Source of the DNA: Oscillospiraceae bacterium
GTDB taxonomy: Bacteria; Bacillota; Clostridia; Oscillospirales; Ruminococcaceae
NCBI GenBank assembly: GCA_017545185.1
Contig: JAFWQJ010000033.1
Span: forward strand, 105,643-169,642
Length of the DNA: 64,000 nucleotides
Direction of reading: 5' to 3'
Numbering within the stretch: position 1 is the stretch's first letter; every line of letters begins with the position of its first letter. The notes under the pieces are model-generated. The model did not search any database. It worked only from the letters and a program-made list of their open reading frames with translations, and was not told the origin of the DNA. This document shows positions 43,250-51,630 of this stretch, piece after piece. Made by a program: the position numbers and the translations under genes.

Positions 43250-46225
43250 ATGAAGATGCTGAACCAACTGACCGCGCTGCTGCTCGGCACGGCGATGCTC
43301 GGCAGTCCGCTGACGGGATTGCCGGTCACGGCGGCGGAGGTCGCTGTCAATTCGGTCAAAAATTACACGCTGGATGCGCTCATGCAGATGAATGAAGCAC
43401 AGATCAATGCGCTGACCGACCTGTATCTCCCCGGCGGCGTGGATTATGCATACGCCGTGCAGACAACGCAGAATTTCCACGAGCTTGAACTGGAGCTCGG
43501 GAAGGAGACCTTTTTCGTCAAGCTGATGGATCCCGCAATGGCAAACTGTCTGTATCTGAACGCGGCAGCCCCGCAGGACGGCAGCGGCGCGGCAGAGAAC
43601 AGCCGGGTGCTTTCGTGGGCAGAAGCGGAGAGCCTGCTCGGCCTGCCGGCAAACTGCATGAAGGATGTGACGGAGGGCGCGGCAAAGGGCTATCTGCATG
43701 TGACGGTCGATCTGAACGCCTACGGAGCAGAAAACGCCTGCAAGACCTATATCATGGTGCAGGCAAAGCTTCGTGCAAACGAAAACATCGCAGATACTTA
43801 CGGCATGAGCATCGGCGGGGGCAAGCGGATCACGGAGACGGATATGCAGCCGCATGACGCGGAGATCGCTGTGAATACTGATCGCGAGGGCTTTCTTGCG
43901 CGGATCGCAGGCTGGGAGAACGCATCGCTCAGTGACTGCATCATTCTTGACGGGTACCGGCTGACCTTGCTCACCCCGGCAAAGCCTTATTACATCATGA
44001 CCGGCACGTATCTGCCGTACCGCGTGTATCTGAACGGCGGCACGCTGAATGCGGATGAGATCAACGCAACATGGAAGCAGCGGCTGCAGAAGGGCTATGC
44101 AGAGACGCTTCTGGAAAAGTACGGCGGACTTGACGCGCAGACCTGTACCGTGGAAAAATCGGGGGACTGCTGGCTGGTGACGCCCGCGCTGGACAATGAT
44201 CTGACGGACGAGCTGTATGCCGTGCTGAAGGAGATCCCGGAAGTGCAGCGCATTGAGGCCGGGTGCAGCTATCAGACGCACGGGCGCGTCAACAATACGT
44301 CGGAATACAATCTGATGTTCACGGTCAGCGGAAAGGAGGCGCCGAAGCCGGAGGACTTCCCGGCGCTGACCGGCGTGACGATCACGGAACACGGGCCGAT
44401 GTCCGGTACAACAAAGCCGACATATTACCTGACGCTTGCCTCTGACAGCTATGCGGATTATTTCGCAGCCGCGAAATATCTGCAGACACTGGACTTTGCG
44501 GAGCGGCTGACGCTCGGCTTCGGCACGGACGGCAAACACGATGACAGCGCGGAGGCTTCCTGTCACAGCAGCGAAACGGTCACGCTGTTTGACCGCAGCA
44601 AGGAAAGAGGCTCCCGCACGGACTTTTTTGCGCGGATCGCGGGCTGGCAGAATGCAGAACGCAGCGCGTGCATCCTGCTTGGAGACGACGAACTGCTCAC
44701 GCCGGACAAGCCCTATCAGATCCACAGATTACGCTTCACGCCGTACTGCGTTTATCTGAAGGACGGCGCAGAGCCCGACACGGACGCGATCCTTGCGAAG
44801 TGGAAGGAAATGCTGCTGGCGGCGGGCTACACGAAGGACGCGTGGCTCTGGGATCATTACACCTGTGAGGTCACGGCGAAGAACGGCGGTTATCAGATCG
44901 TTGTTCCGCAGGATGCCTACGCGGGCATCACGCTGGCCGACTGCCTGATGACCTTCCCGGCGGTGCAGCGCATCGAAGCGCAGTTCGGGTATTTTACAAA
45001 CGACCGTCCGAATCAGCCGACGGGCTATTCGTTCCGGTTCACGAAGGACGGCACGGAGATGCCGAAGGCAGAGGACTTCCCGCAGCTCAGCGGCGTGCAG
45101 ATCATGGGCGATGTGCCGCTGACGCAGATGCAGACGGAATGTACATGGTATCTGAAGCTGGAATCCGGCCGGTACGAGGACTATTTTGAAGCGGCGAAAT
45201 ATTTGCAGACACTGGGTTTTGTGCATGATCTGTATTTGTGCTACGGTTCGACGGAGCTGGCCGATGACAGCGAGGATGCGCATATTCTTGACGCGGAACC
45301 GACCGTGCTTTTTGAGCGCACCGCGGATGCCGCAAGCCCTTCGGAGCTGACCCGCGACGCATTTTTCAGGTGCATTGCAAGCCGGGAGCAGGTGCTCTAT
45401 GATGCCTGCATTCCGCTGAACGAGAATCAGCTGCTGACGCCGAACAAGCCTTATACGGTTGAACACAGCCTGACCGGCGCGTACTGCTTCACGCTTCGCA
45501 AAGGCGGCACACTGAATGCGGATGCGGTTCTTGCAAAATGGAAAGAGATGCTGAAAGCAGACGGCTATCCGGCGAATGCACTGGCGGAATTCACCTGTGA
45601 GATCACGGAAAGCGGCGGCGTGTATACGGTCAGGACGACACAGGACGGCACAGGCGCGCTGACGCTGGCGGACTGCCTGAAAACATTTCCGGATGTGCAG
45701 CGCATCGGACGGTATTTCGGGTACCGCTCGGACGATTTTGCGAATACCGCAGGCGATTTCCGGATCAGCTTCCGCTCGGAGCAGACGCTCACGGCAGCGG
45801 ACTTCCCGGAACTGGATATCGCGAGGATCACCGGTGTACGGGGCGATATGATCGAGCCGGACGGCAGGCAGATCCTGACGCTGAACAGCAGCGCCTATGC
45901 GGACTATTTCGCGGCCGTGAAATATCTGCAGACACTGGATTTTGTACATGGCCTGTCCCTGAACTACACACGCACCGACGCGGCGCTGGCCGACGAGCCG
46001 CAGCTGTCTGATACGGAAATGACGGTGCTGTTCGACCGCGGCGACCTGAATCAGGACGGCGCTGCGGACGTTGCGGATGCGGTGCTGCTGGCGCGGTATC
46101 TGGCTTCGGATGCGGAGGCCGCCGTGACCGATCAGGGGCTTGCGAACGCCGATACCGACGGAGACGGCCGCGTCCGCGACGACGACCTCACCGTTTTGCT
46201 GAAGCGCATCGCGAAGAAGTATTAA
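43250..46225 (+). CDS. Secreted dockerin protein with three ~230-residue repeats
   Basis: 991 aa with AAAGGAGG upstream. Signal peptide (1-26) and an N-terminal region (about 30-210). Three repeats start near residues 215, 456 and 700, each with F-x-R-I-A, L-L-T-P-x-K-P-Y, W-K-E-M-L, V-Q-R-I and Y-F-A-A-x-K-Y-L-Q-T-L. The final dockerin (from about 930) has D-L-N-Q-D-G-A-A-D-V and D-T-D-G-D-G-R-V loops and resembles the dockerin of the preceding protein. I do not recognise the repeat domain. Last gene of the ECF operon. Confidence 0.82.
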   Translation: MKMLNQLTALLLGTAMLGSPLTGLPVTAAEVAVNSVKNYTLDALMQMNEAQINALTDLYLPGGVDYAYAVQTTQNFHELELELGKETFFVKLMDPAMANCLYLNAAAPQDGSGAAENSRVLSWAEAESLLGLPANCMKDVTEGAAKGYLHVTVDLNAYGAENACKTYIMVQAKLRANENIADTYGMSIGGGKRITETDMQPHDAEIAVNTDREGFLARIAGWENASLSDCIILDGYRLTLLTPAKPYYIMTGTYLPYRVYLNGGTLNADEINATWKQRLQKGYAETLLEKYGGLDAQTCTVEKSGDCWLVTPALDNDLTDELYAVLKEIPEVQRIEAGCSYQTHGRVNNTSEYNLMFTVSGKEAPKPEDFPALTGVTITEHGPMSGTTKPTYYLTLASDSYADYFAAAKYLQTLDFAERLTLGFGTDGKHDDSAEASCHSSETVTLFDRSKERGSRTDFFARIAGWQNAERSACILLGDDELLTPDKPYQIHRLRFTPYCVYLKDGAEPDTDAILAKWKEMLLAAGYTKDAWLWDHYTCEVTAKNGGYQIVVPQDAYAGITLADCLMTFPAVQRIEAQFGYFTNDRPNQPTGYSFRFTKDGTEMPKAEDFPQLSGVQIMGDVPLTQMQTECTWYLKLESGRYEDYFEAAKYLQTLGFVHDLYLCYGSTELADDSEDAHILDAEPTVLFERTADAASPSELTRDAFFRCIASREQVLYDACIPLNENQLLTPNKPYTVEHSLTGAYCFTLRKGGTLNADAVLAKWKEMLKADGYPANALAEFTCEITESGGVYTVRTTQDGTGALTLADCLKTFPDVQRIGRYFGYRSDDFANTAGDFRISFRSEQTLTAADFPELDIARITGVRGDMIEPDGRQILTLNSSAYADYFAAVKYLQTLDFVHGLSLNYTRTDAALADEPQLSDTEMTVLFDRGDLNQDGAADVADAVLLARYLASDAEAAVTDQGLANADTDGDGRVRDDDLTVLLKRIAKKY

Positions 46226-46280
46226 AGGTATCTGCGATGCATCCAAAATGGGGGCGCTGACATAAACTGATATGATATGA

Positions 46281-46316
46281 AAAAAGGACGCTGATACACA
46301 GATCAGCGTCCTTTTT
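46281..46316. terminator. Bidirectional Rho-independent terminator
   Basis: AAAAAGGACGCTGAT (46281-46295) and ATCAGCGTCCTTTTT (46302-46316) form a perfect 15-bp stem between convergent genes. Confidence 0.93.
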
Positions 46317-46325
46317 ATGCAGCCT

Positions 46326-46850
46326 TTATTCTGCGGACTTCTTATCAAGCCCGAACAGTCTGCGCTTGGCATCGCGGAGCTTCTGTCCGTGACGGCTTGT
46401 CACGAGCAGCCCGATAAACGGCATACCGACGCAGATGCCGAGGAATATGCCCTCCAGAAATTCGTAAGCAGGTGACGGGTTTTCCGGCTCCAGAAAGATC
46501 ACGGTCAGCAGCACGGCTGCCGCCGCGCATCCGAAGAGAAACACCCCATGCATATAGCGGTTGAATCTCTCGTTCTGTTCATTGTTGAGGTCTGCGACCT
46601 TCATGACGGTTTCCTTTGTTTCCTGATTCATAAGCTCACTTCTCCTTTCGCCGTCCAGCAGCTCGCGCAGCTCAACATCATAATAGTCTGCGATCTCAAT
46701 GAGCACTGCCAGATCCGGCATGTTGCTTCCGGTCTCCCAGCGGGATACAGTTCTGCGCGCGACATTGAGCGTTTCCGCGAACTGCTCCTGTGTGATCCCT
46801 TTCTCCTTGCGGAGAGTTTTCAGAAAGTTTCCGATCTTTTGCTGATCCAT
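46326..46850 (-). CDS. XRE-family regulator with two membrane helices
   Basis: 174 aa from ATG 46850 with AAAGGAGG 8 nt upstream; the frame to 46982 lacks a ribosome site. N-terminal HTH (about residues 6-60, G-I-T-Q-E-Q-F-A ... R-R-T-V-S-R-W-E-T-G), then a linker, and two hydrophobic segments (about 100-120 and 127-150). Membrane-tethered XRE regulators of this layout are common in Clostridia and often control adjacent genes. The target is unknown. A palindrome upstream (46923-46936) may be its operator. Confidence 0.86.
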   Translation of the reverse strand: MDQQKIGNFLKTLRKEKGITQEQFAETLNVARRTVSRWETGSNMPDLAVLIEIADYYDVELRELLDGERRSELMNQETKETVMKVADLNNEQNERFNRYMHGVFLFGCAAAAVLLTVIFLEPENPSPAYEFLEGIFLGICVGMPFIGLLVTSRHGQKLRDAKRRLFGLDKKSAE

Positions 46851-46922
46851 TGACTGGCCTCCTTTCGCATTCATGATAACACAGCCCGCCCGGAAAATAC
46901 AGGACATGAAGTGAGCAAAATG

Positions 46923-46936
46923 TACGTATTTACGTA
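46923..46936. promoter_or_regulatory. Candidate operator upstream of the XRE gene
   Basis: TACGTATTTACGTA is a palindrome apart from its centre, about 75 nt before the XRE start codon. Autoregulation is inferred. Confidence 0.4.
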
Positions 46937-47064
46937 ATGGGACAGGGTATGTCACATGAGACACCTCTCTGTATCTTAGCATATTCCGCCGGAAAAGTCA
47001 ACTGTGCCGGCATAGTCTGCCGCAGCCGCTGCGTAGAATAAACAAACTGCGGAGGTGATGACCT

Positions 47065-48522
47065 TTGAAGCATACCGCGATCTATGTGCGGCAGTCCGCA
47101 GACCGCGCCGACAGCGTTTCACTGGAAACGCAGGAGCAGCTCTGCCGGCAGGATATCCCGCCGGATGAGACGGTCTGTGTCTACAGCGACCGCGGCTACT
47201 CCGGCAAGAATACCGACCGCCCCGCCCTGCGCGCGCTGCTCGCGGACGTCCGTGCGGATGCGGTCAGCCGGGTGCTGGTCTACAAGCTTGACCGCATCAG
47301 CCGGAACCTCGCGGACTTCACGCAGCTGCTGCGGCTGTTTTCGGAGCACCGCGTCGCATTTCAGTCCCGCACGGAGCGTTTTGAGACGGCGACGCCGGTC
47401 GGGCAGGCCATGCAGAGCCTGCTCATGGTCTTTGCACAGCTTGAACGCGAAACGATCAGCGGGCGCGTGCGGGATGCGGCATTTGCACGGGCAAAGGCCG
47501 GGTTTGATACCGGCGGGCGGCCGCCGTTCGGGTTTGTCAAAGTCCCGCATACGGTCGGCGGGAAGCGGACGCAAATGCTCGCGCCGGATGACAGCGCACC
47601 CGAAGTCGCTGCAGTGTTTTCGCAGTATCTGCTTGCAGAAGGCTCCCTGACCGCAGTCTGCCGGACATGGAACCTTCAGGGGCTCCGGACGGCGCGGGGC
47701 GGGGAATGGTCGCCGAACACGCTCTGCCGGCTGCTGCGCAATCCGGTGTATGTGCAGGCGGATCACCGCGTCTATGCGTATCTTTCCGCCCGCGGCGCAG
47801 AGCTCTGCATCCCGGAGCCGCTGCCGGAGCAGCACGGCGTTTATCTCTACACCGACCGCCGTATCAATCAGAGCCGGTTCACCGATCTGCACGGCAGCTT
47901 CGCGATCTGCGCACCGCACACCGGGCTGGTACCGCCGGAGATATGGCTCGCGTGCCAGAAAAAGCTCGATGCTTCGCGGAAAATACGCAATCAGGGCAAG
48001 GGGCGGCGCAGCTTTCTCAGCGGACTGATCTTCTGTATGCGGTGCGGCAGCGCGATGACCGTTGTACAGGGGCGGTCTGCGGACTATCTGATCTGCGGCG
48101 GCAGAAAGCGCGGCAGATGCGCCGGTGCGGGGGCAGTCTGGCGGGTGACGGAGGCCGAGCGGCTTGCCGGCGCGGTACTGGCGGCGCGGCTGGATGTTCT
48201 GCGGCATACATCTTTTCTGCCGGTCGGGCAGTCGGATGCGCTCCGGCAGGAGCTTGCCGCGCTGTATCTGCGGCGGGAGCAGCTTGTGCAGCGGCTGACA
48301 GAGGCACCGGAATCCGCAGTTGACGCGCTGACCGAAGCGGCGGCGCGGATCGGAGACCGGTGCCGGAAAATCGAGCAGATGCTTGCAGAACAGGTGCATC
48401 CGCAGGCAAATCCCCTGCCGCACTGGGACAGCTGCGATGCCGGTGCAAGGAAAACAATTGCGCAGACGCTGCTGCTCGGCATCTTCGCGGACGGGGAGAC
48501 GCTGCACGCGGTTCTGAAATAG
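47065..48522 (+). CDS. Large serine recombinase
   Basis: 485 aa, TTG start with GGAGG 9 nt upstream. The catalytic resolvase domain (residues 1-145) has Y-V-R-Q-S with the nucleophilic Ser and D-R-I-S-R-N. The recombinase domain contains G-G-R-P-P-F-G-F, and a zinc ribbon (C-M-R-C ... C-G-G-R-K-R-G-R-C) plus coiled coil follow. These enzymes integrate phages or elements, or invert DNA. No phage or plasmid genes are nearby. Immediately downstream lies a 617-bp segment bounded by 27-bp inverted repeats, a plausible substrate. Confidence 0.92.
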   Translation: MKHTAIYVRQSADRADSVSLETQEQLCRQDIPPDETVCVYSDRGYSGKNTDRPALRALLADVRADAVSRVLVYKLDRISRNLADFTQLLRLFSEHRVAFQSRTERFETATPVGQAMQSLLMVFAQLERETISGRVRDAAFARAKAGFDTGGRPPFGFVKVPHTVGGKRTQMLAPDDSAPEVAAVFSQYLLAEGSLTAVCRTWNLQGLRTARGGEWSPNTLCRLLRNPVYVQADHRVYAYLSARGAELCIPEPLPEQHGVYLYTDRRINQSRFTDLHGSFAICAPHTGLVPPEIWLACQKKLDASRKIRNQGKGRRSFLSGLIFCMRCGSAMTVVQGRSADYLICGGRKRGRCAGAGAVWRVTEAERLAGAVLAARLDVLRHTSFLPVGQSDALRQELAALYLRREQLVQRLTEAPESAVDALTEAAARIGDRCRKIEQMLAEQVHPQANPLPHWDSCDAGARKTIAQTLLLGIFADGETLHAVLK

Positions 48523-48530
48523 TGCAAAAA

Positions 48531-48560
48531 ACGGACGGTGTACTGATGTACACCGTCCGT
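48531..48560. terminator. Hairpin after the recombinase
   Basis: ACGGACGGTGTAC (48531-48543) and GTACACCGTCCGT (48548-48560) form a perfect 13-bp stem. The poly-A on the left gives a T run only on the minus strand, so it would best stop leftward transcripts leaving the putative inverton. Confidence 0.7.
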
Positions 48561-48598
48561 CTGAGGGTTTGGGATTCTGCCGGATGAACCGGCTTTGA

Positions 48599-48625
48599 AT
48601 AAATAAGTGTTAGCCAGCTCGAAGC
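48599..48625 (+). repeat. Left inverted repeat of putative invertible segment
   Basis: 27-bp repeat, core ATAAATAAGTGTTAGCC. It matches the reverse complement of 49189-49215 at 25 of 27 positions. Confidence 0.8.
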
Positions 48626-48795
48626 TGTTTTACAGTAAAATGTCGGTTGTTCCGTTCAGCTTATTTTAGCGTATGAATACGGAACCGGTTTATAAAAGGA
48701 ATTTGCGGTTTCGGGTCATCTTGATTTACGAAAAAAGTACAAAAGATGCATAAAACCATTAAATGCTACATTACATGACCTCGCCCGCATGTGTT

Positions 48796-49167
48796 TTAGA
48801 GAACAATTAAAATAACCGTTTTGTTCTTAGTCTTCAAAATGAAAACGGATTTTCCGGAATTGGTCAAAGTAGTAACTTCGCTTTCTTCTGAAACGGAAAT
48901 GGATACACTGCCAGAGTGATGCCGTGTCAGTTTCTTCCTGCGTCTCGGATGTGCAGTTTGGGATCTCGTGTGCGTCTGCGAATGCGTGATGCGCCGACGG
49001 CGTTTCTTCGCAGCCAGCAGTCCGATCAGCGGCGGAATGGAGTACTTCAATGCATCATAAATACCATTGCAGAAGCAGCCTCCTGCCAATTTGAACAGTA
49101 CTTTCATCATGTCCATGTTGGTGAACAGAAGGCTGAACAGCATTTTTAAGAAAAATAGATTATTCAT
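48796..49167 (-). CDS. Small basic membrane-associated protein inside the inverted repeats
   Basis: 123 aa. ATG 49167 with GAGGAGGGG upstream, and a strong promoter beyond the right repeat reads into it. Two hydrophobic stretches (about residues 3-35 and 40-52) precede a K-K-R-R-R-R cluster. A Ser/Thr/His/Arg-rich region and a beta-prone hydrophobic C-terminus (T-V-I-L-I-V-L) follow. Base composition is AT-richer than the neighbours, which suggests foreign origin. I recognise no family. In the present orientation it should be ON. Confidence 0.6.
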   Translation of the reverse strand: MNNLFFLKMLFSLLFTNMDMMKVLFKLAGGCFCNGIYDALKYSIPPLIGLLAAKKRRRRITHSQTHTRSQTAHPRRRKKLTRHHSGSVSISVSEESEVTTLTNSGKSVFILKTKNKTVILIVL

Positions 49168-49188
49168 ATTTAGCCCCTCCTCGGAGTC

Positions 49189-49215
49189 GCTCCGAGCCGG
49201 CTAACACTTATTTAT
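49189..49215 (-). repeat. Right inverted repeat of putative invertible segment
   Basis: Reverse complement of the left repeat with 2 mismatches in 27. It lies between the promoter at 49231-49259 and the start codon of the small gene. Confidence 0.8.
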
Positions 49216-49230
49216 CATAACCCATTATCT

Positions 49231-49259
49231 ATTATACACGGAAAATTTGTGAAAGTCAA
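49231..49259 (-). promoter_or_regulatory. Strong promoter reading into the inverted-repeat segment
   Basis: On the minus strand TTGACT (49259-49254), 17-nt spacer, TATAAT (49236-49231), just outside the right repeat. Confidence 0.8.
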
Positions 49260-49346
49260 CCTTTTTTCGCAAATTTGTAAAATGTTTGTACACAATAACA
49301 AAAGAAAGGCTCAAAAGTGTTCTATATTGTTCATTTTGCATATTTT

Positions 49347-49383
49347 TGCAAAACAAAAGCGCCGCCCGTTTCCGGTCAGCGCT
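49347..49383 (-). terminator. Probable terminator of the coaD operon
   Basis: On the minus strand AGCGC (49383-49379) pairs with GCGCT (49362-49358), with inner CC/GG pairing, followed by TTTGTTTTGC. Confidence 0.6.
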
Positions 49384-49394
49384 CTGTTATCATT

Positions 49395-49937
49395 TTATGC
49401 AGCGGGCGGGAGCCCTTCCTTTGTGATCTGACGGAGATGCCGCTTTTTTCGCATCCGCAAAATCAGCATACAGCACAGGATGCCGCAGAATGCGCCCGCA
49501 AGATCAATGCAGACATCCCGCAGCTCGCAGCTTCTTCCTGCGACAAAGCGCTGGTGAAACTCATCCGAACAGGCGTAAAGCAACGCCCAAAGCGCCGGCA
49601 GCGCGATCCCCGTCAGGCGGGGGTGCGATTGTCGGCGGATCTGATCCGGTCGGAAAAAGAGACGGAGCGTCATGGCCAGCAGCAGGCCGAGCACGGTGAA
49701 CTCCGAAAAATGACCGAGCTTTCTGAACAGTGTGTGCACGGCGCGGATGATCGCTTTCTGATCTGCGGCGGAGCGCAGTTCCCAGTGCGGCACGATGATG
49801 CTCAGGAGCCCCCTCAGCAGTCCACGGCTGAACGAGCTGGATTCTGCTGCATCACGGGACGAGAACCAGAAGATCACGCCCATCCAGACCAGCGTCAGCA
49901 GGAGCAGAATCCGGAAAGCGGTGCGGCGGCTGCGCAT
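49395..49937 (-). CDS. VanZ family membrane protein
   Basis: 180 aa. Four to five hydrophobic segments. S-S-R-D near the N-terminus, R-K-L-G-H-F-S-E-F and D-E-F-H-Q-R-F-V-A-G-R are conserved VanZ features. VanZ-like proteins alter teicoplanin sensitivity in some species; in most genomes the function is unknown. Its ATG shares one base with the stop of the coiled-coil gene upstream, so they are coupled. Confidence 0.88.
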   Translation of the reverse strand: MRSRRTAFRILLLLTLVWMGVIFWFSSRDAAESSSFSRGLLRGLLSIIVPHWELRSAADQKAIIRAVHTLFRKLGHFSEFTVLGLLLAMTLRLFFRPDQIRRQSHPRLTGIALPALWALLYACSDEFHQRFVAGRSCELRDVCIDLAGAFCGILCCMLILRMRKKRHLRQITKEGLPPAA

Positions 49938-50380
49938 TACTTTTCCCAGTTTTCCTTCTCACGCTTCAGATCGCTGAGCAGCTCGTTCAGGCGGCTTTCG
50001 GTCGCGTTCAGAGAGGTCAGCACGTAGGACGCAGTCGCTTCCTTAGTCTCCTCGCACTTGGTCTTGGTCTTGGCGAGGATCTCATGTGCTCTGCGCTTGG
50101 CTTCCTCGACGATCGCGTTCTCCGCGACGAGACCCTTTGCGCGCTCCTCGGCACCGTGAATGATGCTTTCTGCATTCGACTGTGCTTCCTTCATGATGCG
50201 GTCGCAGTCATAGTCGATCGTCTGTGCGCGCTTCATCTCCTTCGGCATCGCGAGGCGGATGTCGTTGATCAGCTCGCGGAGACGGTCTCCGTCAATGACG
50301 ATCCTGTGTGCGGCAAGCGGGACTGCCTTGGCATTGTCCAGCATGTCATCCATTTCATCGAGAATATCAAATACGCTCAT
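49937..50380 (-). CDS. Coiled-coil protein, DivIVA/ATPase-like
   Basis: 147 aa, nearly all helical with strong coiled-coil pattern from about residue 50 to the end (E-A-K-R-R-A-H-E-I-L; E-S-R-L-N-E-L-L). Small proteins of this type occur next to coaD in many Clostridia and resemble DivIVA or ATP synthase subunit b, without a proven role. It overlaps coaD by 4 nt. Confidence 0.75.
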   Translation of the reverse strand: MSVFDILDEMDDMLDNAKAVPLAAHRIVIDGDRLRELINDIRLAMPKEMKRAQTIDYDCDRIMKEAQSNAESIIHGAEERAKGLVAENAIVEEAKRRAHEILAKTKTKCEETKEATASYVLTSLNATESRLNELLSDLKREKENWEK

Positions 50381-50970
50381 TCTGATTCATCCTTTCCGAT
50401 TGCATTTGCAAATTGTTGAACCTCCCGGATCGACTGCGCATTGTCAGGCTTCGGGGAAGCTGAATAGATATTTTTCTTCCGCAGACGTTCTGCGATTGCG
50501 GGAGCGATCTCCGGCGGGACAAAGCTGCTGATATCGCCGCCGAGCGTCGCGATCTGCTTGACGATGCTGGAGCTGAGATACATGTTCTCGGCAGCGGTCG
50601 TCAGAAAGACGGTCTCGGCCTCGGGGCAGAGCTTTTTGTTGCCGAGCGCCATCTGGAACTCATATTCAAAGTCGGTGACGGCTCTGAGGCCCTTGACGAT
50701 CGCGTCCGCGCCGACCCTGCGGACATAATCCGCAAGGAGCTCGTCATCGAGAATGTCAATGACAATATTATCAAAATCCTTCGTGACCTTTTCGATCATC
50801 AGCAGACGTTCGGTCAGCGTGAAGGCGGGGTGCTTTTCGAGATTGGCGGACACGAGCACGATCACCTTATCAAAGAGCTTTGACGCTCTCCCGATGATAT
50901 CGAGATGTCCGAATGTGACCGGGTCGAAGCTGCCGGGGCAGACCGCGACGCGGCGTCTTTTTTCACTCAT
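50377..50970 (-). CDS. coaD: Phosphopantetheine adenylyltransferase
   Basis: 197 aa. P-G-S-F-D-P-V-T-F-G-H holds the nucleotidyltransferase H-x-G-H-equivalent site, and M-Y-L-S-S-S-I-V-K-Q-I is the conserved C-terminal motif. It carries out the penultimate step of coenzyme A synthesis, 4'-phosphopantetheine plus ATP to dephospho-CoA. The C-terminal ~35 residues exceed the usual ~160-aa enzyme. It lies downstream of rsmD as in many Firmicutes, with one extra gene between. Confidence 0.96.
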   Translation of the reverse strand: MSEKRRRVAVCPGSFDPVTFGHLDIIGRASKLFDKVIVLVSANLEKHPAFTLTERLLMIEKVTKDFDNIVIDILDDELLADYVRRVGADAIVKGLRAVTDFEYEFQMALGNKKLCPEAETVFLTTAAENMYLSSSIVKQIATLGGDISSFVPPEIAPAIAERLRKKNIYSASPKPDNAQSIREVQQFANAIGKDESE

Positions 50971-51011
50971 GATTGTAATGTCCTTTCCTGTCGTTTTTTC
51001 TGTATGAAGTG

Positions 51012-51629
51012 TCAGAGCGAGAGCTTGCAGTCCGGCGCGTAAAGCGGCAGCACCTCAGAGAGTGTATCTGCGATCTCCCGGTAATAATCTGTGTTCGAGC
51101 GGAACAGCGATATTTCCTCCGTGCGGTATTCCTTCTGCAGCCCGTCGCGTGTCCATGCTGTCAGGACCACACAGGGATGCTTGCCGTTCCGGAGATGTCC
51201 TCTGACTGCGGCAAGGTCGGCAAGCGGCATGTAGGTGATGAAATCATCCCGCATCATCAGATAGTCCCGCGTAAGGATGACCCGTTTGCAGGGGAGCAGC
51301 TGTTCGTGACCGGGGTCAGCGAGCACCGCCGCGATCTCATCGGGGGTGCCGTAGCGGCTGAACGGTTCGCCCTGTTCTTTGCTCCGGATAATGCCGATCT
51401 GCTTTTTGATATCCATGATCGGATAATACAGGCAGAGGAACCAGAACGGCAGCAGGAACAGTGCCCAGAAATACTGCCTGAGATTCTGAAAGACCGGGGC
51501 GATCATGCAGACTGCGAACGCTCCGGCGGCAGCAAGGATCAGAATATCCGTGACGATCCGCCGGACGGCTTTCCGGCTGATCTTCCGCAGGAGCATTTCG
51601 CCGGTCATGTTCTGATAGAGCTGTTCCAT
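51012..51629 (-). CDS. Hypothetical membrane protein
   Basis: 205 aa from ATG 51629 with AGAGGA upstream. Two membrane helices (about residues 22-45 and 48-68) and a C-terminal cytoplasmic domain of about 130 residues. The domain contains I-L-T-R-D-Y-L-M and V-V-L-T-A-W-T-R-D-G, reminiscent of PH-like YcxB/YokE domains but not certain. It sits between rsmD and coaD, 1 nt after rsmD. Confidence 0.65.
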   Translation of the reverse strand: MEQLYQNMTGEMLLRKISRKAVRRIVTDILILAAAGAFAVCMIAPVFQNLRQYFWALFLLPFWFLCLYYPIMDIKKQIGIIRSKEQGEPFSRYGTPDEIAAVLADPGHEQLLPCKRVILTRDYLMMRDDFITYMPLADLAAVRGHLRNGKHPCVVLTAWTRDGLQKEYRTEEISLFRSNTDYYREIADTLSEVLPLYAPDCKLSL

Positions 51630-51630
51630 T

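Noticed and set aside
48599-49215. Transposon or MITE flanked by terminal inverted repeats
   Set aside because: No target-site duplication is visible outside the repeats (ttga versus cata), and a serine recombinase is adjacent, so an inverton is preferred. It is not fully excluded.
47065-49260. Integrated phage or conjugative element
   Set aside because: Apart from the recombinase, no phage, conjugation or att-site duplication signals were seen.
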